The notes below the pieces were generated by a model. It saw nothing but the letters and a program-made list of their open reading frames with translations. It ran no database searches and was not told the DNA's origin. Below, piece after piece: positions 1-5,859 of a stretch of DNA of 9,067 bases (its first letter is position 1; each line of letters starts with the position of its first letter). The position numbers were made by a program, and so were the translations under genes. Source of the stretch: Pseudomonadota bacterium (GTDB taxonomy: Bacteria > Pseudomonadota > Gammaproteobacteria > Steroidobacterales > Steroidobacteraceae); NCBI GenBank assembly GCA_021850555.1, contig JAJZLX010000099.1:413-9479 (forward strand), written 5' to 3'.

Positions 1-158
1 GTGGTGCGGCCCGGCCGACCTCGGGCGCGCCGGCCTGGGCGCAGCGCCTTCGCTCGCAAGTCTCCCACGGATCGAGAACGGCGGCGCACACCGTGCGCGC
101 GGCCGATCGGCCGGGCAGCGGCCCGCACCCCGATCTCAGTGACAAGAGGGATGGATGA
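1..158 (+). CDS. trbL: TrbL, C-terminal end (partial at 5' side)
   Basis: Reading from base 3 gives 51 codons up to the TGA at 156-158. The peptide contains GAPAWAQRLR, then TAAHTVRAADRPGSG and PDLSDK. From knowledge of the family, this is the style of tail that ends TrbL proteins of Tn4371-type elements: a polar Ala/Pro/Gly-rich cytoplasmic tail with an APAWA.RLR segment and a final acidic D.S-like stretch. TrbL is the polytopic inner-membrane VirB6-like component of the mating-pair-formation channel; its membrane segments lie upstream of this window. The TGA overlaps the ATG of trbF, and the order trbL-trbF-trbG-trbI is the RP4/Tn4371 order. The other frames here (including an open frame running from base 1 to 594) do not resemble a known protein. 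Identity rests on tail motif plus synteny. Confidence 0.8.
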   Translation, partial: GAARPTSGAPAWAQRLRSQVSHGSRTAAHTVRAADRPGSGPHPDLSDKRDG

Positions 159-877
159 TGCCGTTCAAGCGAGCAAGTGTCCGCTATTCGAAGACCCCGG
201 TCCCCGAGACTCCGTACCAGGCCGCCGGGCAGCTCTGGGACGAGCGGATAGGCGCCGCGCGGGTGCAGGCCAGGAACTGGCGACTGATGGCCTTCGGGTT
301 GCTCGGCCTGGCGGGTGTCCTTGCCGGCGGTCTTCTCTGGTACTCCGGCCGCTCGACCATCACGCCCTACGTTGTCGAGGTCGATCGCACCGGCCAAGTG
401 CTCGGTGTGGGGCCTGCGCAGGAGGCCTATCACCCGCAGGAGGCACAGATCGCCTACTTTCTCGCGCGGTTCATCGAGGACGTTCGTTCCGTGCCGCTCG
501 ATCCTGTCGTGTTGCGCCGGGACTGGCTCGACGCCTACGACTACGTGACCCCTCGTGGGGCGGCGATGCTGAACGCCTACGCCCGTTCGCATGACCCATT
601 CGCGCATGTGGGTTCGCGCACCGTCACCGTGCAAGTGCGGAGCATCGTGCCGGTGTCGACGCATTCCTTCCAGGCGCAGTGGACCGAGCAGACCTTCGAG
701 AATGGCACGCCGGTCTCGACCGATCGCTGGACGGGGATCCTCACGATCGTGATCCACACGCCGCACGATGTCGTCGCCTTGAGCAAGAACCCGCTCGGGA
801 TCTACATCGACGGGCTCGACTGGAGCCGTGATCTCAACACTGCACCTGTAACACCCTCTACCGGAGACTCCCAGTGA
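155..877 (+). CDS. trbF: TrbF, VirB8-like conjugal transfer protein
   Basis: The 240-residue product matches the TrbF family in length and sequence. It has a short cytoplasmic N-terminus containing TPYQAAGQLWDERIG, one membrane segment at about residues 44-63 (following NWRLMAFG), and then a periplasmic VirB8/TrbF domain. Family-typical stretches include LARFIEDVRSVPLDPVVLR, LNAYARSHDPF, and the end KNPLGIYIDGLDWSRDL. TrbF is an inner-membrane assembly factor that bridges the TrbL-type channel and the TrbG/TrbI core. Two ATG codons stand in tandem at 155 and 158. A GAGG at 146-149 is 5 bases from the first and 8 from the second, so initiation at 158 is as plausible as at 155. In both cases the start touches the trbL stop, which implies translational coupling. 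The TGA stop overlaps the GTG start of trbG. Confidence 0.95.
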   Translation: MMPFKRASVRYSKTPVPETPYQAAGQLWDERIGAARVQARNWRLMAFGLLGLAGVLAGGLLWYSGRSTITPYVVEVDRTGQVLGVGPAQEAYHPQEAQIAYFLARFIEDVRSVPLDPVVLRRDWLDAYDYVTPRGAAMLNAYARSHDPFAHVGSRTVTVQVRSIVPVSTHSFQAQWTEQTFENGTPVSTDRWTGILTIVIHTPHDVVALSKNPLGIYIDGLDWSRDLNTAPVTPSTGDSQ

Positions 878-1896
878 CTCGAGAGTATCGATTTTCCGCG
901 TTCGTCGTGGTTGCGATGATTGCCGTGGGTAGTGTGCTCACCGGTTGCGCGAGTCAACGCCCGGTGCGCCGCATCTCGCCGAATCACTTCGTGGCGGCCC
1001 GGCGGATCGCGAATCCACCCGCGCCGGTAAAGATCATCGAGGTGCCGCAGGCGCTGCCGCTCCCGGGACAACTCAAGTTCACACCCGATCTGCTCCCGCC
1101 GCCACCGAGGGAGACGCGCGATCCCCGCCGGGCGGTGCGAGAGGCCGATGCAGCGGCGCTCGTCGAGCCGTCGCGCTCGGCGTTCGTCAATGCCATGCAG
1201 GTCTGGCCGTACACGCCGGGGGCGCTCTATCAGGTCTACACGAGCCCGGAGCGGGTCACGGATATCGCGCTTCAGAAGGGCGAGCAGCTGATCTCGGTCT
1301 CCGCCGGCGACACGGTGCGCTGGGTGATCGGGGATACGACGAGCGGGGAGGGCGCTGATCGACGGGTGCATATTCTCGTCAAGCCCATCGAGAGTGGACT
1401 TCACACCAACCTCGTCATTGACACTTCGCGCCGGACCTATCACCTCGAGCTCACCTCGACTCCGGACACCTGGATGGCATCCGTTTCCTGGCAGTATCCG
1501 CTCGAGCAGCTGATGGCGCTGCGCGCGCGGAACGTCGTGGCGGAGCGGGCGGCGCCCATCGCCGCTCGCATCGCGGTGTCGCGGCTCAGGTTCGGGTACG
1601 TGATCTCGGGCGATCACCCCTCCTGGCGCCCGGTGCGCGCCTTTGATGACGGGCGGCGGGTCTTTATTGAATTCCCCTCCGGGATCGGGGCCGGGGAGAT
1701 GCCACCGCTCTTTATCCTCGGACCCAAGGGGCAGAGCGAGCTCGTCAACTACCAGGTCCGGCCGCCCTACTACATCGTCGATCGCCTCTTCACAGCCGCA
1801 GAGTTACGTTTGGGTGAGGCGCCGCAGCAGATCGTGCGCATCACGCGTACGAGCGCCAGGTCGGGGGCCAGAGGCCGGGAGGCGGGACGTGGCTGA
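874..1896 (+). CDS. trbG: TrbG, VirB9/CagX-like lipoprotein of the conjugation pore
   Basis: The 340-residue product starts at a GTG that overlaps the trbF TGA (GTGA). A GGAG at 863-866 lies 7 bases upstream and supports this start. Residues 7-24 form a lipoprotein signal with lipobox LTGC, and the lipidated cysteine is residue 25. A proline-rich linker follows. From about residue 105 to 330 there is a VirB9/CagX/TrbG domain, seen in VYTSPERVTDIALQKGE, DTVRWVIGD, the HTNLVIDTSRRTYHLEL strand region, and the C-terminal FGYVISGDHPSWRPVRAFDDG followed by YQVRPPYYIVDRLF. In type IV secretion systems the VirB9 homologue joins VirB7 and VirB10 in the outer-membrane core. With its own lipobox, TrbG needs no separate VirB7-like anchor visible here. 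The end overlaps trbI by 8 bases. Confidence 0.95.
   Translation: MTREYRFSAFVVVAMIAVGSVLTGCASQRPVRRISPNHFVAARRIANPPAPVKIIEVPQALPLPGQLKFTPDLLPPPPRETRDPRRAVREADAAALVEPSRSAFVNAMQVWPYTPGALYQVYTSPERVTDIALQKGEQLISVSAGDTVRWVIGDTTSGEGADRRVHILVKPIESGLHTNLVIDTSRRTYHLELTSTPDTWMASVSWQYPLEQLMALRARNVVAERAAPIAARIAVSRLRFGYVISGDHPSWRPVRAFDDGRRVFIEFPSGIGAGEMPPLFILGPKGQSELVNYQVRPPYYIVDRLFTAAELRLGEAPQQIVRITRTSARSGARGREAGRG
1877..1891 (+). promoter_or_regulatory. Ribosome binding site deciding the trbI GTG start
   Basis: GGGAGG at 1877-1882 stands 6 bases before a GTG at 1889-1891 that is in frame with trbI. The same reading frame is open back to an ATG at 1643, but that upstream part lies inside trbG, has no family resemblance and lacks such a site. 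The GTG is therefore the better start. Initiation before the trbG stop at 1894-1896 fits coupled translation. Confidence 0.75.
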
Positions 1897-3208
1897 AGGT
1901 GCGGGGAATGCACCCGGGAGCGAGGCGTCGAGCGCCCCAAAGAAGGAGAGCGCGGCGGCGCTCGAGCTGCGCGCGCGGCCGCGGCCGGTCACGCGCCTCA
2001 ATCGGAAGATGCTGGCGGCAATCCTCGCGATCTTTGCCGTCGCCGTCCTGATTGCCGCGATGGTGGGTCTGCGACGGCCGAAAATGCCCGGACCAGTCAC
2101 TCAACCACAAGTTGCCGCGCCGACGGAGGTCGCCCATGCGCAGGGGCTGGCGTCGATGCCGCGCAGCTACGCCGGCCTCCGAAGCGTTCCGCGGCTCGGC
2201 GCGCCGGCCGGGGAGCTGGGGCCGCCGCTCGTGAAAGAGGAACGCGCGGCCGGGATCCCGGAGCTGCCCGAGGAACCGAGCTTCACGCCGAATCCGCAGG
2301 AGGATGCGATCCGCGCCGAGCGGCTGCGCGAACAGCGTGAAGCGCAGGATGCCCTGAAGGCGGCACTTTTCGTGCAACTGCGTGAGCAACCCACTCCCAT
2401 GTCGGGCACGGGATCGAGTGCGGCGGCCGCACAGGCGCCGAGTCTGGCGGCGGCCGAGGCCATCGCGGCGCACGTGGCGGAAGGGTCGAGCGCAGCGCAG
2501 CCGATGCGCGCGAGTCCGAGCGCGCGGGGGCGCAGTCAGGCGCAGAAAGAGGGGTTTCTGCGCGCACGAAGCGACTCTTCCATCTACGCGCGAGGAAATC
2601 TCGTCGCGCCGCGGTCGCCCTTTGAGCTCCTGGCGGGCACCGTGATCCCGGCGGCGCTGCTCACGGGGATCGACTCGGATCTGCCCGGCAACATCATCGC
2701 CACGGTCACGCAAAACGTCTACGACACGGTGACGGGGCGGATCTTGCTCATCCCACAGGGGTCGCGGCTGCTCGGCGTATACGACAGCCAGGTGGCCTAT
2801 GGGCAGCGCCGGGTGCTCCTCGTCTGGACGCGGCTCATCCTGCCCGATGGATCCTCGATCGTGCTCGGTCGGTTGCCCGGAACCGACCCGCAAGGCTACG
2901 AAGGGCTCGAGGATCGGGTCGATTGGCACTGGAAGCGTCTCATCGAGGGCGCCACCGTGTCGACACTTCTTGGGGCCGGCGCCGAGCTCGCCGTGCCCGG
3001 TGGCCAGTACGGGGGCTCGCAGTCCGTGCTGTATGCCGCGCTCCAGGGCCTGCAGGGCACGACGAACCAGGTTGGCCAGGAGATCACGCGGCGCAACCTC
3101 GACATCCAACCGACGATCACGATCCGCCCGGGCTTCCCGCTGCGGGTGATCGTGAACAAGGATCTGATCCTGCGCCCCTATCCGGAGCGCAATGTCTCAA
3201 ATCCCTGA
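1889..3208 (+). CDS. trbI: TrbI, VirB10-like conjugation core protein
   Basis: From the GTG at 1889 the product is 439 residues, the usual TrbI size. It has the three-part VirB10 layout: a cytoplasmic N-terminus of about 40 residues, one inner-membrane helix at about residues 41-61, and a long proline- and alanine-rich periplasmic stretch (about 64-230). The C-terminal TrbI/VirB10 beta-barrel domain starts near residue 240. Family-typical segments there are PFELLAGTVIPAALLTGI, SDLPGNIIATVTQNVYD, LLIPQGSRLLGVYDS and LVWTRLILPDGSSI. TrbI spans both membranes and is thought to sense energy and gate the outer-membrane pore. The alanine-rich segment at about 200-215 is low complexity. The stop is 15 bases before the next gene, in the same operon. 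An ATG-first call at 1643 would add 82 spurious residues. Confidence 0.95.
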   Translation: MAEGAGNAPGSEASSAPKKESAAALELRARPRPVTRLNRKMLAAILAIFAVAVLIAAMVGLRRPKMPGPVTQPQVAAPTEVAHAQGLASMPRSYAGLRSVPRLGAPAGELGPPLVKEERAAGIPELPEEPSFTPNPQEDAIRAERLREQREAQDALKAALFVQLREQPTPMSGTGSSAAAAQAPSLAAAEAIAAHVAEGSSAAQPMRASPSARGRSQAQKEGFLRARSDSSIYARGNLVAPRSPFELLAGTVIPAALLTGIDSDLPGNIIATVTQNVYDTVTGRILLIPQGSRLLGVYDSQVAYGQRRVLLVWTRLILPDGSSIVLGRLPGTDPQGYEGLEDRVDWHWKRLIEGATVSTLLGAGAELAVPGGQYGGSQSVLYAALQGLQGTTNQVGQEITRRNLDIQPTITIRPGFPLRVIVNKDLILRPYPERNVSNP

Positions 3209-3223
3209 CAGGAGCCCCGCACC

Positions 3224-3481
3224 GTGAATACCCGACTGCGACTCGGTCCGTTGCCGAGCACCGATACTCTCAAGCTCACCATCACCGTGCCGGTGGGTCT
3301 GAAGACCCAGCTCGATCGCTACGCAGCACTGCACAGTGAGACCTGGGGCGAGACAGTACTCGCGGCCGATCTCATCCCGCACATGCTCGCGCAGTTCATC
3401 CTGCGCGACAAAGCGTTCAAGGCGGTGATGCGGCGGGAGCGGTCACGCCCCACGCGTCTGCAGACACTCGATCAGCCCTGA
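3224..3481 (+). CDS. DUF2274 small protein, last gene of the trb operon
   Basis: This 85-residue protein starts at GTG 3224; GGAG at 3211-3214 lies 9 bases upstream. It reads LRLGPLPSTDTLKLTITVP, then a helical part with LDRYAALHSETWGE and ending LAQFILRDKAFKAVMRRE. That matches the DUF2274 family of about 70-90 residues, which regularly sits directly after trbI in Tn4371-like and related proteobacterial conjugative elements. The beta-strand followed by helices resembles a ribbon-helix-helix DNA-binding protein, but this is inference and no function is established that I can name. The gene is 15 bases downstream of trbI and surely cotranscribed. Its last 39 bases overlap the 3' end of the convergent LysR gene, so the two messages are antisense there. 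Confidence 0.85.
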   Translation: MNTRLRLGPLPSTDTLKLTITVPVGLKTQLDRYAALHSETWGETVLAADLIPHMLAQFILRDKAFKAVMRRERSRPTRLQTLDQP

Positions 3482-4384
3482 GAGTGGCGGGGAGGGCGGT
3501 CCGTCCGCGCGGAGGAGTGAGACTTCGGTCGGCGGCAGTCCGCGGCGAAGCGGCCGGAGTACTGCACGCGGGCGTACGACGTCCGCACCCTGCGAGGCCG
3601 AGAGAAGTCCGACACCGGAGCCGGCCCCGACCCAGGTCATAAGTGCCGAGGCGTTTGCGGGACACTCGGCGATGAAGACGGGAGATTCGGCTTCAGGCAG
3701 GTGTTCAGCGATACCGCGTTCGATGGTGCCCAGGGGATCCGGCAGCAGAATCGCGAGCGGTTCGTGGACCAGCTCGACCGGCTCGATGGCCCGCTCCGAG
3801 GCGAGTCTGTGGTTCTTCGGGAGTGCGGCAATCCAGGCATCGCTCCAGAGGCGATCGGCTACGAGCCCCGGCTCACAGATGTGCATGGCGGTGATGCCGG
3901 CATCGAGGAGGCCGGTCTCGAGTTCTGTCAGCAGTGCCCGGCCGCTGCGACTCACGATGCGCAGTTCCACTTCGGGGTGGGCGTGGCGCCACTCCGCGAG
4001 AGCTTGGGCTATGCGGGAACAGGCAATGCGTTCGCAGATGCCGATCCGGAGCCGTTCCTTGGCGCTGCGCTTGAACTCGCAGATCGCAAGCCGCGCATGC
4101 TCCTCGGCGGCGAGGACGTGCCGGGCGTCACCGAGAAACCGCTCGCCGGCGGCTGAAAGCTCGGTGTGGCGGCTGGTCCGGTAAAAGAGCCGCAAGCCTA
4201 CCTGATATTCGAGCGAGCGGATCTCTCGCGACAGGTTCGATTGGCCGACATTCAGCCGCCCGGCGGCGCGCGCGAAATGCAGCTCCTCGGCGAGGACGAC
4301 GAAGTACCGGTACTGCCGCAGCTCGAGCGGTCGGATCGGGGGCGATCTGCCGGTCGGGTGGGAATTTTGTTTCGGTTCCAGCAT
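3443..4384 (-). CDS. LysR-type transcriptional regulator
   Basis: The 313-residue product has a winged helix-turn-helix at about residues 21-80. It begins LELRQYRYFVVLAEELHFARAA, continues with VGQSNLSREIRSLE as the recognition helix region, and then GLRLFYRTSRHTELSAAG. A linker helix and a two-lobed co-inducer domain follow (about 105-310, with ERLRIGICERIA and ITAMHICEPGLVADRL). It would bind DNA as a tetramer and respond to an unknown small molecule. The start at 4384 gives about 20 extra residues before the usual LysR beginning. No alternative ATG, GTG or TTG lies closer, and no clear ribosome binding site is seen. Many Tn4371-like elements carry a LysR gene beside the tra/trb genes, so control of transfer is plausible but inferred. 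It runs convergent to the trb operon and divergent from the DUF6499/DUF2285 gene. Confidence 0.9.
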   Translation of the reverse strand: MLEPKQNSHPTGRSPPIRPLELRQYRYFVVLAEELHFARAAGRLNVGQSNLSREIRSLEYQVGLRLFYRTSRHTELSAAGERFLGDARHVLAAEEHARLAICEFKRSAKERLRIGICERIACSRIAQALAEWRHAHPEVELRIVSRSGRALLTELETGLLDAGITAMHICEPGLVADRLWSDAWIAALPKNHRLASERAIEPVELVHEPLAILLPDPLGTIERGIAEHLPEAESPVFIAECPANASALMTWVGAGSGVGLLSASQGADVVRPRAVLRPLRRGLPPTEVSLLRADGPPSPPLSGLIECLQTRGA

Positions 4385-4554
4385 GCCGGTGATGTCCGTA
4401 ATGCGCGTGCCGGGCGCCGTCGAGGCGCGTGGGAGTGAGCATTACGCAGGGATCTGAAGAAAACTTCTGTAAATTCAATCGCCTGTGTGCAGAAATGCCG
4501 CGTGAGAGGAATGGCCATGATCCCCTATCGTTTGTCGATGGCAAGTCCTTTAGC

Positions 4555-4572
4555 ATCGTCTGATCAGACGAT
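4555..4572. promoter_or_regulatory. Perfect 18-base palindrome, candidate operator
   Basis: ATCGTCTGATCAGACGAT is identical to its own reverse complement over all 18 bases. It has no loop, so it is a dimer-protein site rather than an RNA hairpin. Its centre is 99.5 bases upstream of the FseA-like start codon. The length and the CTG...CAG content recall the 18-base tra boxes bound by LuxR/TraR-type quorum-sensing activators, but no LuxR gene is in the window. The local LysR protein, or another repressor, could equally be the ligand. Confidence 0.55.
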
Positions 4573-4600
4573 TTCGAAAACCGGCGATTTGCGCTATAGC
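4572..4600 (+). promoter_or_regulatory. Weak candidate promoter for the FseA-like gene
   Basis: TATAGC at 4595-4600 is a passable -10 element. At 17-base spacing, TTTCGA (4572-4577) matches the -35 consensus at only three of six positions. If transcription starts near 4607, the palindrome is centred at about -43, the classic position for an activator that overlaps the -35 region. A poor -35 element is what an activator-dependent promoter would show. Confidence 0.3.
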
Positions 4601-4662
4601 GGCCGCCTCGGCCGGCTTCGACGTCGGGTGGCGGAGCAAAACGGTGAACACCGAACTCCGCT

Positions 4663-5469
4663 ATGGACGCTCCATGGACATGCTCGGCAGCGTATGTGTA
4701 TGCGCTGCATCTCGACCCGGCTTCCCGGGCTTGGGAGTATTTGCGCCGCAATCCGCACTACGTGCGCGACTGGGTGCGGTACCGGCGCAGGGCGTCGCAC
4801 GGTATCGCGGCGCGGTGGGGACTCGAAGTGCTCGTTGACCCACAACTTGATGCGCGCCAAGTCTCTCCTGTCTGGGCCATCGACGCGCTATCGCCTGTCA
4901 TGCTGGTACGGGATGAGACTGAGTCCCCTCGGAAGTGCGAAATAGCGGCGGAGCGGTTTTCGCTGTGGCGTCTCGCCGGTCGCAAAGTCTTGTTCGAAGG
5001 GGACGACGGGCTTCGGCTCGCCACCCACATTCTCGGGCGAGACGTGGGCCTTCGGCTCGGGGATTACCTCTGCGATGGCGACCGGTTTGCGTATCAGATT
5101 CCGGCGGTGGCCGATGAGCGCGCGGCGTGGAGCGCTGTGAAGTCATTTCGTGGGCTGACTGTTGCCTGCGGGGGCGGACAGGAAGCACTCCGGCGACCGG
5201 GTCGGGCCGATCTTTTTCATGCTCGGGCTCTGCAGGTTCTTGATGGTCTCGCCGCCGGGGCCTCTCAGCGAGAGCTCGCGGTTGCACTCTTCGGAGGCGC
5301 CGCGGTTGTTCGCGGGTGGCAGCCGGATGGAGCCCTGCGCGCGCAGGTCCGGTATCTCATCCAGAGGGCCAAATCGTTGCGAGAAGGGGAGTACCGCAAG
5401 CTGATCTCGCACGGGCTCATTGACTCGCGCAGCTATCGAATATGTGAGCAGTCGAGCAGATTCCCTTGA
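4663..5469 (+). CDS. FseA-like regulator: DUF6499 fused to DUF2285
   Basis: The 268-residue product has a DUF6499 domain at about residues 9-65. The motif AWEYLRRNPHYVRDW (23-37) is diagnostic, followed by the RWGLEVLVDPQL segment. A DUF2285 domain lies at about 184-250 with FHARALQVLDGLAAGASQRE, VALFGG, RAQVRYLIQRAKSLREGEYRKLI. These two domains together make FseA, the activator of the excisionase gene rdfS in ICEMlSymR7A, where they are encoded by two genes joined by programmed ribosomal frameshifting. DUF2285 alone is the architecture of the antiactivator QseM. Here both are in one uninterrupted frame. A TGA at 4645-4647 closes the frame upstream, so ATG 4663 is the only good start. No Shine-Dalgarno sequence is evident, suggesting weak translation. 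A role in activating excision or transfer genes is inferred from architecture and location. Confidence 0.8.
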   Translation: MDAPWTCSAAYVYALHLDPASRAWEYLRRNPHYVRDWVRYRRRASHGIAARWGLEVLVDPQLDARQVSPVWAIDALSPVMLVRDETESPRKCEIAAERFSLWRLAGRKVLFEGDDGLRLATHILGRDVGLRLGDYLCDGDRFAYQIPAVADERAAWSAVKSFRGLTVACGGGQEALRRPGRADLFHARALQVLDGLAAGASQRELAVALFGGAAVVRGWQPDGALRAQVRYLIQRAKSLREGEYRKLISHGLIDSRSYRICEQSSRFP

Positions 5470-5472
5470 TCG

Positions 5473-5856
5473 ATGACATCGTATCGAATGTCACATCATC
5501 TGGCGTCGAAACGGGTCTGGCTCGATACCTCGGTGATCGGGACGGAGCTGCGAAGTCGGCTCGATGCCAGCAATCGATTCCTCGAGCTCGGCGCCGAGGA
5601 GCGCCGGGTACCGCTCGTGACGACGGTGCTGTTCTTCGAGTGCGAGGAGGCGCCGAGGCGCCCGGACCAGCGCTTGGTGACAGGAATGGACGAGAAGGCT
5701 ATCGCTGGTTTCATGGTGGCATTCGCAAGCGCGGCCGAGCCCGTCGAGGTCCATTTTGTCTGGCGGCCACAGTTTGCTGACCCCGACTCCCAGATCGTGC
5801 TCGAAGCCGCCGTCAATGGCAGGGCGGCGGCGATGGTCGCGCACAACGCGCGTTAA
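5473..5856 (+). pseudogene. Orphan PIN-domain toxin gene, C-terminally truncated
   Basis: The 127-residue frame resembles the PIN-family toxins of the COG1569 type. It has VWLDTSVI with the first acidic residue D18, VTTVLFFECEEAPRRP with E56/E58, and FVWRPQFADPDSQIVLEAAVNG with D103/D105. It then reads AAMVAHNAR and stops at TAA 5854-5856. Intact relatives continue through an aspartate-phenylalanine pair (N.RDF) and about 15-20 more residues, so the last catalytic acid and the C-terminal helix are lost. An active nuclease is unlikely. No antitoxin gene lies upstream; the preceding gene is the FseA-like regulator, ending 3 bases before this start. No ribosome binding site is seen at ATG 5473 or ATG 5488. 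The stop lies 3 bases from the convergent stop of a low-GC gene, consistent with truncation by insertion or recombination. A shortened but still expressed protein cannot be excluded. Confidence 0.7.
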
Positions 5857-5859
5857 ATC

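Larger units (their letters stand above)
4385..4662. promoter_or_regulatory. Divergent intergenic control region between LysR and the FseA-like gene
   Basis: This 278-base region separates two divergent regulator genes and contains no convincing gene. It is visibly less GC-rich around 4441-4600. It holds a short dyad GAAG-AAAA-CTTC at 4456-4467, 72 bases upstream of the LysR start, where an autoregulatory LysR-type site would be expected. It also holds a perfect 18-base palindrome at 4555-4572. I found no strong sigma-70 promoter for the LysR gene on the reverse strand. Confidence 0.5.

Noticed and set aside
802..1617. Reverse-strand open frame of 271 codons opposite trbG
   Set aside because: Shadow of trbG; low-complexity Arg/Asp content and no recognisable domain.
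1643..1888. Upstream extension of trbI to ATG 1643
   Set aside because: Lies inside trbG, has no family resemblance, and a GTG with a strong ribosome site exists at 1889.
1841..3109. Reverse-strand open frame of 422 codons opposite trbI
   Set aside because: Arg- and His-rich composition typical of antisense reading of GC-rich genes; trbI on the forward strand has full family homology.
3672..4184. Forward open frame of 170 codons opposite the LysR gene
   Set aside because: Ser/Arg-rich shadow; the LysR helix-turn-helix and effector domain are unmistakable on the other strand.
4128..4751. Reverse open frame of 207 codons spanning the LysR 5' part and the intergenic region
   Set aside because: No domain, Arg-rich, overlaps two real genes and would bury the palindrome; judged chance.
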